This document shows positions 12,081-21,700 of a stretch of 64,000 nucleotides of DNA, one piece after another. The DNA comes from Cryptomeria japonica. Taxonomy: Eukaryota; Streptophyta; Pinopsida; Cupressales; Cupressaceae. The notes beneath the pieces are model-generated. The model saw only the letters and a program-made list of their open reading frames with translations. It was not told where the DNA came from and did no database searches. The stretch is from assembly GCF_030272615.1 (NCBI RefSeq), contig NC_081409.1:247195502-247259501 (forward strand), given 5' to 3'. Position numbers and translations under genes: made by a program. The number at the start of each line of letters is the position of its first letter. Within the stretch, counting starts at the first letter, position 1.

Positions 12081-15000
12081 AATCCTCGTTGATATGTTGC
12101 TCGGGGGTGGGTGGTTCTAGTCGAGATGTGTTATAAGTGATACACTCATCAGGCAAGAATGCCGGATTGATCTTTCTTCTGCGGTTTATGATTTGATTAA
12201 AAGTGGACTATTGACAATATGCTCTTGTTTTCAAAGGCTCTTTGTCAAATTCGTTGGATTTGTTTTGGATATAACGTTTGACGTGATGAAGGAATACCCG
12301 ATGAGATTTGACGAGTTGACGATTTATGTATAAAAACTTATTTCTCTTGATGAATTTGGAAAAACTAGGTTGTTGTTTCTTCAACATGATGTTATGATAA
12401 AGGCTCTTTCTTCTTAGAATATGGGAACTAGTCATGCATGAGTGATCAATGGTTTCCTTTGATTTGTTTGGATTCAGTTGATCTTGTTTGGAAAATTTCA
12501 AGTCTTACTCTATCAAAATGAAGGTTTAGATGCCCCTTCACGACAAAGCGTATCAAATGATATGGATAAAAGCCTCTCGATATGGAGACTTGATTTGACA
12601 ACTTGAAATTTTTAAACAAGCGTTTTTGAAATGAAATCCGTAAGATGGTAAAGGATTCTATTGATACTGATGATGAGATTTCCGAATTATGATAAGATAG
12701 ATATGTTTTATCGTGCGATCAGTTTTGGATTTTTACAATGTTTGTTTTGACACAAATTTAGCTCAAGAAATAGTTTTTAACGGTTTGTTTTCGCTACTCC
12801 GCTTTGATGAAAAATGTTGTTGATAACAAGAGGCTTCTGAAAATGTTTTCAAAATTTTTAAAATTCCTCACTATTTTGCCCTCTGTCTAGATGTTTTTTA
12901 TCACGCACTAAAACAGGGATGAAATGCGCTACCAAAATTACTCCACGTGCTAAAAGAATGACCACACGCGCTAGGCTGCCCCCAAAGACGCGCTAAAGAG
13001 TTGACTGCTCAAAAATTTGTTTTCTGCCTTTAAAAAGTTACGCACTAACCTAGGTCTATGATGCGCTAACTTTTAAACTTGATGCGCTAATGTTTGGTTG
13101 CCACGTGCTAAGCTGATGCTTCCACGCGCTAGACTGTTTTTTTGATGCGCTAAATGTTTTAACACTGTTTTGATTTTGGGATAAAACACTACTGTTTGGA
13201 ATAGATGCGCTAACTGAAATACCCTACGCACTAAGGAGTTGTCCTCACGCGCTAATCTGCCCTGATTTTTCTTTCAATTGATTTTTCTGCAATTTTTGGT
13301 TTTGATCATGAGTTTTTTAGTTTAGATGGATGATTTTCTGAAGTAATAAATGCAAGTATAGCACAAAAAGTACAACCATTTTGCCTAATCTAACAAAAAG
13401 TGTATGTTCTATGAGGATGTGTTCAAATCCCCAATGTTTTAACAGGTTTGGATACGAATAATACACTTCAGAAAGACTCTTTATTCAAAGGTCATAAATA
13501 ACATCATAGCCCACTAGTCTTGATACTCCATCAGCTCAGACAACCGTGTCACCCCCTAGAGGGCGCCTGTTTTTTTGCCTTTTGCCAGAAATTAACTCAA
13601 AGTGAATCCCTTCACAGTTGAGTAGTCATCTTGGGAGATATATGGTGAGTAATCTTGGGGGCAGATTCTTCCCCACCCTTGCACTATGATGTTATAAATG
13701 TCTGGTTACTGACTCGGTTCAAATCTTCTATTTCTATGGTTTGTAATCAAGCTTCATGTTCAGCCGTCAGTGATAAACTCCCTCAGGAGGCTTCCCAACC
13801 TTTAGAACAAAGGCTTTACGTATCTCGAGGATACTGGGGGAAGGCTAATCGCTGCGCACAACTGTTGAAAAGGACTTTCATCACTTTTCACTTTTGATTA
13901 TAGTGGGTTGAAATACTTGGCGTCAAAGTCGTTCCCCACTTAGGTCGTTCCCTTCACACTAGCCATAAACAACTTTAAGAGTTGATTTCAACTCCTTGAG
14001 AAGGCAGGCCTACTAAAGGATGCAAATGCTTTTGAAGGAAAGAAAGCTTTTTAAGAAAGGTCTGGCTTTTTGATCACCCAGTTAAGGGGAGAGCATATAC
14101 CTTCCTCTTTCGATTCAAGGCAATCAAAAATTCTTTTTAAACCTTCAATTCAGTGATTTGCTAACCTCTACTGGGAGATGTTGCTCCAAGAAAAGCATGG
14201 TGTTCCTTTTAGTTCCTCAAAGCAATGATTATTTAATCTAAGGAAATAACCAAGTGAACAAAGCAAAAGGTTTGATTTGGTCAACAAAAAAAAATCGGTA
14301 AACAAAAGGGGAATAACTTCCCTCTTTAATTGTAACAAAGCTTTTGAGATGAGGTTCTTTTCTTTGCACCAAATTGAATATGAATCCTTTTATACACCAA
14401 AGGATGGTGAGGTTCTTTTTATAGCTCTATTTTTGCAAAAAGAAATTTTTTTTTTGTTTTGTTATTTTTAGAGCCCAAAATGAAGGTTTTCTCCTATGAA
14501 AGCAATAAATTTTTTGATAGTGGTTCTTTTTATATCCCAAAAACAAGGTGAGTTTAATTTTAAGAAAAGAAAATCAAATTTTAAACTAACCTAGATAAGT
14601 TAGTAAAAATCTAATTATCTTAATCCGAAGATGAAGCTCCTATCTGCAATGAAATTGTTAGAGACCTGCAAAATAACCAGTTAGATACCTCAGTGGACTT
14701 CTACAAGTCTAATTTTGAACTTTTGGTTACAATAATTGTTTTTTTTATTTCAGTCTGTGATGCACTACAGAACAAATTGTATGCGCTACATAATAGCCAT
14801 AATGCGCTAAAAGAAGTCTTCAACGCGCTACACTATTTTTGAGATGCGCTACTCTGTGTGCCAAAAGCGCTGCTCTGTTTTTCTCCCGCGCTGAGACCTA
14901 TAGGAAAAATTAGTAATCCTATGCACTGATAAATGGACTTTATGCGCTAGATGATGGACTCCACGTGCTGAATAGTGAACCGAATGCGCTAGGCTGTTAA

Positions 15001-15099
15001 CCGGATGCGCTTAACAGTTAACTCAACGCACTAATTCATTTTTTCCGCGAGTTTGCAAAAGTGGATATATTTTAAAACCGATTAGATATATGGGGTAAT
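12081..15099 (-). other. 3-kb leader of the Tat-type element
   Basis: Lies between the primer site and gag. No ORF of note. Two blocks (12,900-13,260 and 14,760-15,030) are filled with the AYGCGCTA octamer; the middle (13,300-14,700) lacks it and shows no recognisable gene. A long leader is usual in Tat/Ogre elements. Confidence 0.6.
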
Positions 15100-15430
15100 G
15101 CCCCACAGTGGGTGCCAGAAATGTATGTGAGAAAAGCAGGTCAATAGAACTCAAAATGTGAAAAACGGAGCTCTATGGAGCCTTGCCGACACACTCACAT
15201 GACTTCTTGGTGCAAGCTATGGAGTAATGAAGTATCACTCAGCTTCCCAAGGTTGGTCCCATGGTTCTCTATCTCTATCCGCTAATGGCCTGGCTATCCT
15301 ATGTTCAACATGTGCTACTTTCCCCCCTGTGCTAACCTAGACCTTTTATGCGCTACACTATTTTGTTTCGGACGTAGCCCTAAAATCAAACTTTATGCAC
15401 TACCTAAATTTTTGCATGCGCTAAATTACA
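12900..15430 (+). repeat. Dispersed octamer A[T/C]GCGCTA, about 30 copies in one orientation
   Basis: Copies such as atgcgcta, acgcgcta and their CpG-decay variants atgcacta, acgcacta and acgtgcta occur at irregular 15-40 bp spacing in 12,900-13,260 (about 15 copies), 14,760-15,030 (about 13) and 15,300-15,420 (about 5, inside the LTR). All are in the same orientation (TAGCGCRT on the element's sense strand). I saw none of this density elsewhere in the window. Confidence 0.85.
15100..15117 (-). promoter_or_regulatory. Primer-binding site of the Tat-type element
   Basis: The minus strand reads TGGCACCCACTGTGGGGC, four bases inside the LTR end (ACATACA, TTTC, then this). It resembles the TGGCGCCC-type primer sites of plant Tat elements, with one CpG lost. 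It fixes the inner border of the 5' LTR. Confidence 0.7.
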
Positions 15431-15810
15431 GCTTTAATCATTAGCTTAAATCATTAACTAATATAGTAAGCTAGGATAGTTTGTTTACTAACCTTGTCAT
15501 CTTATAGTTAGTTTATTGCATTTGTAGCACCATGCATAGCCTAGGATGCATCTCATATTAAAATCAATAAAAGCATCTCTCGTTCTTGCATTTGCCATCC
15601 CTAAACCATTTTTCTCAGTGATCTGAGAGAAAAAACATTGGTTTGAGGGACCGTGTAAGATAGAGAACCATGGGACCAACCTTGGGAAGCTGAGTGATAC
15701 TTCATTACTCCATAGCTTGCACCAAGAAGTCCTGTGAGTGTGTTGGCAAGGCTCCATAGAGCTCCATTTTTCATATTTTGAGTTCTATCGACCCGCTTTT
15801 CCTACATACA
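15122..15810 (-). repeat. 5' LTR of the Tat-type element (689 bp) with long inverted arms
   Basis: Begins TGTATGT at 15,810 on the minus strand and ends ACATACA at 15,122, next to the primer site. Its first and last roughly 155 bp are inverted complements of each other (15,117-15,276 against 15,656-15,815, about 94% identical). The outer flank is UGT-pseudogene sequence, with TTTCT at 15,811-15,815 as the likely 5-bp target duplication (its partner would be left of the window). Confidence 0.75.
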
Positions 15811-15815
15811 TTTCT

Positions 15816-15970
15816 ATACGTCTACAGTTAGGATAGGTAAACCTGAGCTAAGGCTCTCTAATGCAGAGTTCTATCCACAGTGTGTGACAAACATACCCAC
15901 AGAGGGATGATTAAGAACTATCATCTGTGGACACCATGACTCAACTAGCCCCTGATTAATAGTGTCCTCA
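15816..15970 (-). pseudogene. UGT pseudogene, 3' fragment (PSPG box)
   Basis: The minus strand reads '[16 protein letters not shown]', '[15 protein letters not shown]', stop, 'NSALESLSSGLPILT'. This is the donor-sugar (PSPG) box of a plant UDP-glycosyltransferase, closest in this window to the intact gene at 24,365. The stop is TAG where Trp of HCGWNS is expected. The box is cut after 'GLPILT' by the Tat-type LTR, so the rest of the exon should lie beyond the other end of that element, outside the window. Its first 100 bp (15,871-15,970) are repeated at 20,003-20,102. Confidence 0.85.
15871..15970. repeat. 100-bp direct repeat, left copy (UGT sequence)
   Basis: Begins ctatccacagtgtgtgacaa and ends agtgtcctca. 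Matches 20,003-20,102 at about 92 of 100 positions, all differences being transitions. Its inner edge abuts Copia RT sequence. Confidence 0.9.
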
Positions 15971-16661
15971 CAATCCTCATGCTTGTGCCGGGTATGAGCA
16001 TATCATCCACATAAAGAAGAAGAATGACAAATTCGCCTTTAGGAAGCTTCTTGTAATAGATACAAGGTTCAGACTCGCTATGAGTAAACTTGTGATCAAT
16101 CATGAATTTGTCAAATTTAAGATACCACTGCCAGGGGGCTTGCTTAAGCCCATACAAACTGCATTTCAATCTGTAATAAAGGTGTTCCTACCCCTTTTTA
16201 ATGAACCCTTCCGACTGATGCATAAATAATTCCTCATCAAGGTCGCCATGGAGAAATGTCATCTTCACATCCAGCTGTTCAAGTTCAAGATCCCACGCTG
16301 CAACTAATCCCAATACTGCTCGGATGGTAGTCATTTTAACTATTGGCGAGAAAATTTCTTTGAAGTTGAGGTCTTGCTGCTGAGCATATCCCTTTACAAC
16401 CAGTCTTGATCGAAATATTTTGTGACCATCGGCTTCATCTTTTAGTTTGTACACCAATTTATTTCTCAATGCCTTTCTGTCAGGCGGAAGTGGCACCAAA
16501 TCCCATGTCTGATTTCTCATTAGTGTGTCCATTTCTTCGTACATTGCAGCATGCCAGTTATCACGGGTTTGCATTTTTACAAGCCTCTTTGTATGTTGCA
16601 GGCTCTGTTTGATCAGAGATGAGCAAAGAAGGTTCAACCTCTTCACAAAATAGTAAGTCAT
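15971..16661 (-). pseudogene. Copia reverse transcriptase, truncated
   Basis: Contains 'RNQTWDLVPLPPDRKALRNK', 'SRLVVKGYAQQQDLNFKEIF', 'ELEQLDVKMTFLHGDLDEEL' (motif A, with Asp in LDVK), '[18 protein letters not shown]' and '[11 protein letters not shown]' (motif C). It breaks off after 'GTSM' at the 100-bp direct repeat. There is a frame change near 16,180. Confidence 0.85.
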
Positions 16662-16689
16662 AATCGGAAAACTTCGCAGGAGGTTGCCT

Positions 16690-17671
16690 CTATCTGGTTG
16701 ATTTTCTCAATTGACTCTTTGTTTCAGTAGTAGAATCATTATGTAATCCCTGTTTACATAAATCAACATCACTCCCATTGTCTCTGTTTACATTCCCTGT
16801 AATGTCCCTATTTTTGAGTCTGGTAATGACTCTGTCTGCTTTCCTATCTACAAGGCGATCAATGGCCTGTGGGTTTTTATCCACGTGAGATGCAGGAAGA
16901 CCACAGGAGGGGGACTCCACAAAATTTTCATCCACGACATGGAATGGGGAAGAGTGCAGAGGTCTGGGTCTCCAGGAGGGGACTGCACGGGAGTGGGTCT
17001 GCGAAGGAGAGGCTGTGGCGTGAGGGTAGGCGGGTTGCTCATGAGAGGAAGCGAGTGGAGGAGACACAAGGCCTGTAGAGAGATGAGCATGCAGGGAGCA
17101 GAGCAGGGAGGGCCCGTGGGGTGGGGAGTCCGTGGAAAGAGAGCCAATAGGGAGCGCGTGGGAAGACTGCAGCACTGGCTACTTTGAGAGCCCAGTGGAT
17201 GTGATCGACCTCCTTGGAGTGGGGTGTATGGGCGGTGGGTGTAACCGGTGGAAATGCAGACCACCATGGTTCTTCTGAATTTTCTATGACATGGGTATGA
17301 GTTTGGGGAGGATTGACTCTATTCTGTAGACCTCCAATTTCAAAATTACAAGAAGACCAAACATTTTCATCACTCCCTTCTTCATTCTCTAGCTGAGAAT
17401 TGTAGTCAATAGATGTAGATGTCATAGGAGCTCCCACTGAATGAGAGACCGGAGGTAGAGCGTTGGTAGTTGAATTTTGAAATAGAGACATAAGGACATA
17501 TTCTGTCTCTAATTTATTTGCATCTTGTAGTGCGGGAAAGGCGGTTTCATGAAAAACTACATCCCTACTGTGAATAATCTTTTTGTGAACTGGATCCCAC
17601 AATCTGAAACCAAACTGCTCTTCTCCATACCCCACAAAGATACATTTCAGTGACTTTGAATCCAATTTCAT
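16690..17671 (-). pseudogene. Copia integrase tail and IN-RT linker
   Basis: Starts with 'KCIFVGYGEEQFGFRLWDP' and 'KIIHSRDVVFHE', the GKGY-like C-terminal motif of Copia integrase, then a variable linker. The linker has a GC-rich Pro/Ser/His block (16,960-17,230) much richer in G+C than its surroundings, with a frame change inside it, and re-enters a normal linker frame ('DRLVDRKADRVITR') before RT. Confidence 0.65.
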
Positions 17672-19420
17672 TCACTTTTCTTTGGGTATATGCGAGAAGG
17701 CTTCACATCCAAACACATGAAGATGCGAATATGAAATCCTCTTCACTTGCCATTCCTCTTCCAGAATACCAAAATCCAATTTAGATGATGGACTTTGATT
17801 AATTAAATACACTACTGTGTTACACGCTTCTGCCCAAAAATCTTTGCCTAAATATGCATTAGACAACATACATCGTGCCTTCTCAAGGATTGTTCTATTC
17901 ATCCTCTCGGCTGCACCATTTTCTTGAGGAGTGAAAGGAACAACCTTGATTCTTCTAATCCCATTATCAACACAAAAATTATCAAATTCATGTGAACAAA
18001 ATTCCCCACCGTTATTGCTTTGTAAGCATTTAATCCTATGCCCAATCTGATCTTCAACTAATGCCTTGAAAATTTTAAATTTTGAAAACAGTTCTGATTT
18101 CCTAGAAAGCATATAAATCCATACTTTTCTTGTGAAGTCATCAAGAAATGTTACAAAATAGTTAGCTCCTCCAATGGAGGTTACCTCGGTTGGTCCAAAA
18201 ACATCCGAGTGTACAAGCTCCAACGGTGTTGTCTTTGTGTCACACCCACCTTTCAAAAAATTGACTCTCTTTTGTTTGCCATAGAGGCAATGTTCACGAA
18301 AGGCTAAGTCCACAAGCTTGAGGCCCGGTAGCTGATTTCTTGTATGCATAACATGGAGACCTTTCTTACTAATGTGCCCAAGTCTTTGATGCCAAAGATC
18401 TGCTTTGCTGTCATTAATCACCATTGCAGCTCCTACTTCACCATGAGTCTTAAAAATGTAAAGATTTCCCACTTTATTACCATTTGCAATCAGCATGGTA
18501 CCATGTGTTATTTTCCATGTATCCAGAAGAAAATTAACATTAAGACCTTGACCAAAGAGCTGTCCAACGGATATCAAATTCTGCTTCAATTTTGGGACAT
18601 GACGAACATCTTTGAGCAGCCATGTTTTACCACCTTCTAATGGCAGCAATACATCCCCTTTGCCTGTAATTTCACAAGCTTTGTTATCTCCTAAAAAAAC
18701 ATTGCCAAAGTGCCCTTCATGGTAGTTGATGAATGCTTCAAGACATGAGGTAGCATGATAAGAGGCACCGGAATCAAGCACCCATGAATCCGGAGTAGTG
18801 TCGATTGTTGAAAGGATTAAGACACTATCATCTTTATCATAAACTATATTTTCTTCGCTGTCCTGCACTCTCTCTTGTGCTCTTTTGAAATTTCTGCAAT
18901 CCTTTTTCACATGACCCACTTTGCCACAAAACCAACATTCACCATTTCTGTTTCTAGACTTCGATCTCTTTGTTGATTTCGAATGTCTATGGTAATTATT
19001 TCTGCCTCTGTTATGAATTCTACCTCTATTATCGATGTTGACCACCGTTAAAGCTTCACCGGATGAAGGTTTATCATTCTTTCTTCTCAAATCCTCGCTG
19101 AGAAGAGTAGTTGCTACATCATTAAAAACCAACTTATTTTTACCAGATATAGATGTGCTAAATACTGTTACAACACCATCCCAGCTGCTTGGTAAAGAAC
19201 ATAATAACAGAACAACCTTTCTTTCATCATCTTGTGTCATCCCCACTGAAGTCACTTGACTAATCAATGTATTAAATTCATTGATGTGGTTTGCCATAGC
19301 ACAACCTTCCTTCATTTTCAGTTTGTACAAGCACTTCATAATAAAAAACTTTATTTGCATTCGAAGCCATTTCATACATGGTTGAGAGTCTATCCCATAC
19401 TTCTTTTGTTGTTGCATCAC
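17672..19420 (-). pseudogene. Copia gag C-terminus, protease and integrase
   Basis: One open frame of 582 codons. It holds a gag segment with a zinc knuckle 'CWFCGKVGHVKKDC', the protease site 'WVLDSGASYHAT', an integrase zinc region 'LWHQRLGHISKKGL' ... 'REHCLYGKQKR', and the core with 'LVHSDVFGP', 'CLQSNNGGEF' and 'TPQENGAAERMNRTI'. Two key residues are lost: the first Cys of the HHCC zinc finger is Arg, and the second catalytic Asp (usual SDNGGEF) is Asn at codon 18,014-18,016. The integrase would therefore be inactive despite the open frame. Confidence 0.88.
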
Positions 19421-19640
19421 TCATGACATTGAAGAGAACATTATTGGATAGTGAGAGGAAAATTGTCGTTCTCGCCTTCTTGTCCAAATTTACAAAATCT
19501 TCATCAGCCATCCCAGCTGGTTTCTTTGCTATCCCTTCAAGCGCGATTGAAAGATCTTGCTTTATCAGCAGAGACTCCATCTGCACTTTCCATAATCCAA
19601 AGCTCTATCTGGAGAACTTCTCTATCTTCGATTCTTCCAT
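19278..19640 (-). pseudogene. Copia gag, N-terminal part
   Basis: The minus-strand frame has 'MADEDFVNLDKKARTTIFLS' and 'VMSDATTKEVWDRLSTMYE', the UBN2/DUF4219-type capsid region of Copia gag. It shifts frame near 19,300 to join the longer ORF ending at 17,672. First coding part after the primer site. Confidence 0.75.
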
Positions 19641-19701
19641 GATTCTGGAAATTCAAACACCAAAATCTAAACAACAATCTAACCTCACTCTGATACCAAT
19701 T

Positions 19702-20002
19702 GTTAGGATGAAGAATTGAATTGAAAACAACAGATAAACAAAATTAATAACACACACAACAATAAACAATGAGACATAGATTTATCATGGTTAGACAATT
19801 GCCTACATCCACACTTGAAGCAGGGGAACCAATTTACTATTCACCAATCTGTTTTACATATACATAGCTGCAACTAGCTTTGGCAATCAACTTTAGAACA
19901 TGAATTATAATTAGCTATTAAAGAGCTTGCAAGAAGAATGTGAATAGCCAAGAGTTTTGGTGACAAACAGGGAAGGAGTCCATTGGACTTCAACTTCCAA
20001 CA
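19702..20002 (-). repeat. Copia 5' LTR
   Basis: On the plus strand it starts TGTTAGGATG and ends TTCCAACA (TG...CA). The primer site lies at 19,689-19,699 (TGGTATCAGAG on the minus strand), two bases inside. Confidence 0.88.
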
Positions 20003-20102
20003 CTATCCACAATGTGTGACAAACATACCCACAGAGGGATGATTAAGAATTGCCATCTATGGACACCATGACTCAACTAGCCCCTAATCAATAGTATCCT
20101 CA
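20003..20102. repeat. 100-bp direct repeat, right copy (UGT sequence)
   Basis: Begins ctatccacaatgtgtgacaa and ends agtatcctca. Its inner edge abuts the outer end of the Copia 5' LTR at 20,002. Confidence 0.9.
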
Positions 20103-20570
20103 AAGAAACCCTTTAGAAAATCATGTACATTGTTTTTTTCTTCATTGTTCTGATCAGGACGAATCACCCACAAAAAGGAACACCTACTAGCCTTCAACCC
20201 GAGGGCTATTTCTATGATCTGCTCTTTGCAATGAGTAGCTAAACTGTCAATAGATATACAAATAGTCTAAATAGTTTGCTGCTTTGCAAAGATGTGAGCC
20301 AAAGTCTTGGTTTGTGGATTGTTTCTATCTAGCAAAGCTGAGGGACGAAGAGGGCCTAACGTTCTTATTGGAATGAGTGAATACATGGATTGTACCTCTG
20401 TCATTTCAAGTTCATTGAATGAGTTTCCCAGTATCCATGTGGCCTAGAAAATGGTACTGAATGGATTCATCAACAATGGCCCATATTATCTTGTGTCTAA
20501 ATGTCTAATTATGTTCTTAGAGCTACCTTGAGTACAGTGAGGGACTCATTTCTTCTCCCATGTTATTATG
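20003..20570 (-). pseudogene. UGT pseudogene, 5' fragment of exon 2
   Basis: The minus strand aligns by eye with exon 2 of the intact UGT: 'ATWILGNSFNELEMTEVQSM' ... 'IPIRTLGPLRPSALLDRNNP' ... 'DSLATHCKEQIIEIALGLKA' ... 'SFLWVIRPDQN' ... '[17 protein letters not shown]' ... 'FVTHCG'. Stops are TAG/TAA at Gln or Trp positions, for example TAG where the other 100-bp copy still has CAG (Asn-Gln-Gly). No exon 1 was found upstream (20,570-21,600). A Copia LTR begins right after the PSPG Gly codon at 20,002. It lies in opposite orientation to the functional paralogue about 4 kb away. Confidence 0.85.
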
Positions 20571-21700
20571 GATTATTGCATGCCTTAGCATGAAATTAGA
20601 TATGCTTCACGAAAAAATTGTCTCCCCACATCACTTACATTTCATATAGGTGCCAAAGGATATAAGAACACACATATAGTTGGATCCACAACTTCACTAG
20701 ACCTTCACACCCATGTTGTGTCTAATTATTTACTTTTCATGCATGCTTTTGAGTTCTCATTTATTGTGAGGTACGTGTTTGTTTAGGATTCACATGCACC
20801 CTCAAAGTTTGGGCAATTTATGTATCCATATTAATTACTATTTAGTTTTGGGCCAATTTTGAGAGAATGCATTCATAGAATTATATGAGTGTGTCATGTT
20901 TCTTTATTTTTTTTCTTTTTATGTTTGGATCCTTCCTTGATCTTCATCCATCATCATTTCTTCTCACCTACATACATTTTGATACACGTTAACTTATCTC
21001 TACTATATTTTAATTTTCTCCCAAAAATTTGCATGATTTATTAGCCTCGATATGCACTAAAAAGACATTCTTGATTTTGATACCTATCTTTCCAAGTACT
21101 TTGATTCATTTTTTCTACATTTGGGATTGATCCCTATGGTGCATATCTAACCTGAAATAATTTTTGTTTTTGAAAATTCAAATGGCTAACTGTTGCAGTT
21201 TCCTCATAACCATTGAGATCTAACTTAATAGGCATTTTTGTAATGATTTCATATCTTAGTTTTTAAAAACATTCATTTGAGTATTGATCATAATATAATC
21301 AAGCATTCATTGAATAATCATCCACATTTACAAGAATCATTTTGAAGAGCAATGATGTTGCATTAGAATTATGATCCACATCATTTGCACACTCTCTCGT
21401 ATTTGTCATGATTGTGAATTCCTTAATAATCAACAAAGAGTAACAAACCCAAAGAATACAAAATTCCATACAATGCCAAATCATAACCAAATGTTGGGAA
21501 TTTGACTTTTGTAAAATATAATTATTTCACATTAGTGGAATCGACTCAAATAAAGTTGTTGCCTATATCATTTAACAAGAAATACATGAGTGTTCAACAC
21601 TTTTAAGTCTAGACTAACAAAATGTCATGCAATGGCTCTCCCGCTCCCTCTGGTTTGAATTCTTCCTGTTTGTCTAGGTTTCCTCTTCCCATCTGAGCTC
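20571..21700. other. Stretch without recognised genes
   Basis: AT-rich, no coding signal. UGT exon 1 would be expected upstream of the pseudogene here but I could not find it. Confidence 0.5.

Larger units (their letters stand above)
1..15810 (-). mobile_element. Very large Ty3/gypsy retrotransposon, Tat-type, left end outside window
   Basis: Read on the minus strand the order is LTR (15,810-15,122), primer site (15,117-15,100), a 3-kb leader, gag (from 12,080), protease, G-patch-like segment, RT, a Ty3-type RNase H, a second RNase H, and integrase ending at 3,491. Two RNase H domains in tandem and a gene in antisense downstream of integrase (the PMD relic at 240-2,133) are features known from the Tat lineage. 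No copy of the 15,122-15,810 LTR is seen to the left, so the 3' LTR should lie beyond position 1 and the element exceeds 15.8 kb. All coding parts carry nonsense codons and some frameshifts, so it is not autonomous. Family assignment rests on domain order, not on a tree. Confidence 0.85.
15971..20002 (-). mobile_element. 3'-truncated Ty1/Copia element inside the UGT pseudogene
   Basis: From right to left it has a 301-bp LTR (20,002-19,702), a tRNA-iMet type primer site, gag, protease, integrase and the first part of RT, which stops shortly after the YVDD motif at 15,971. The rest of RT, RNase H and the 3' LTR are missing. It is flanked by two copies of the same 100 bp of UGT sequence and not by a simple 5-bp duplication. 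Confidence 0.88.

Noticed and set aside
3000-13340. Short inverted match ('gatggatgattttct' near 13,325 and its complement near 3,010)
   Set aside because: About 15-25 bp only; too short to argue for a second element copy or a foldback.
15497-15757. Open frame (-) inside the inverted arm of the LTR
   Set aside because: It lies within the LTR and matches no protein; the same letters appear inverted in the other arm.
16869-17187. GC-rich plus-strand ORFs as a possible CpG-island gene
   Set aside because: They are antisense to the Copia linker and have no start context, splice sites or homologous motif.
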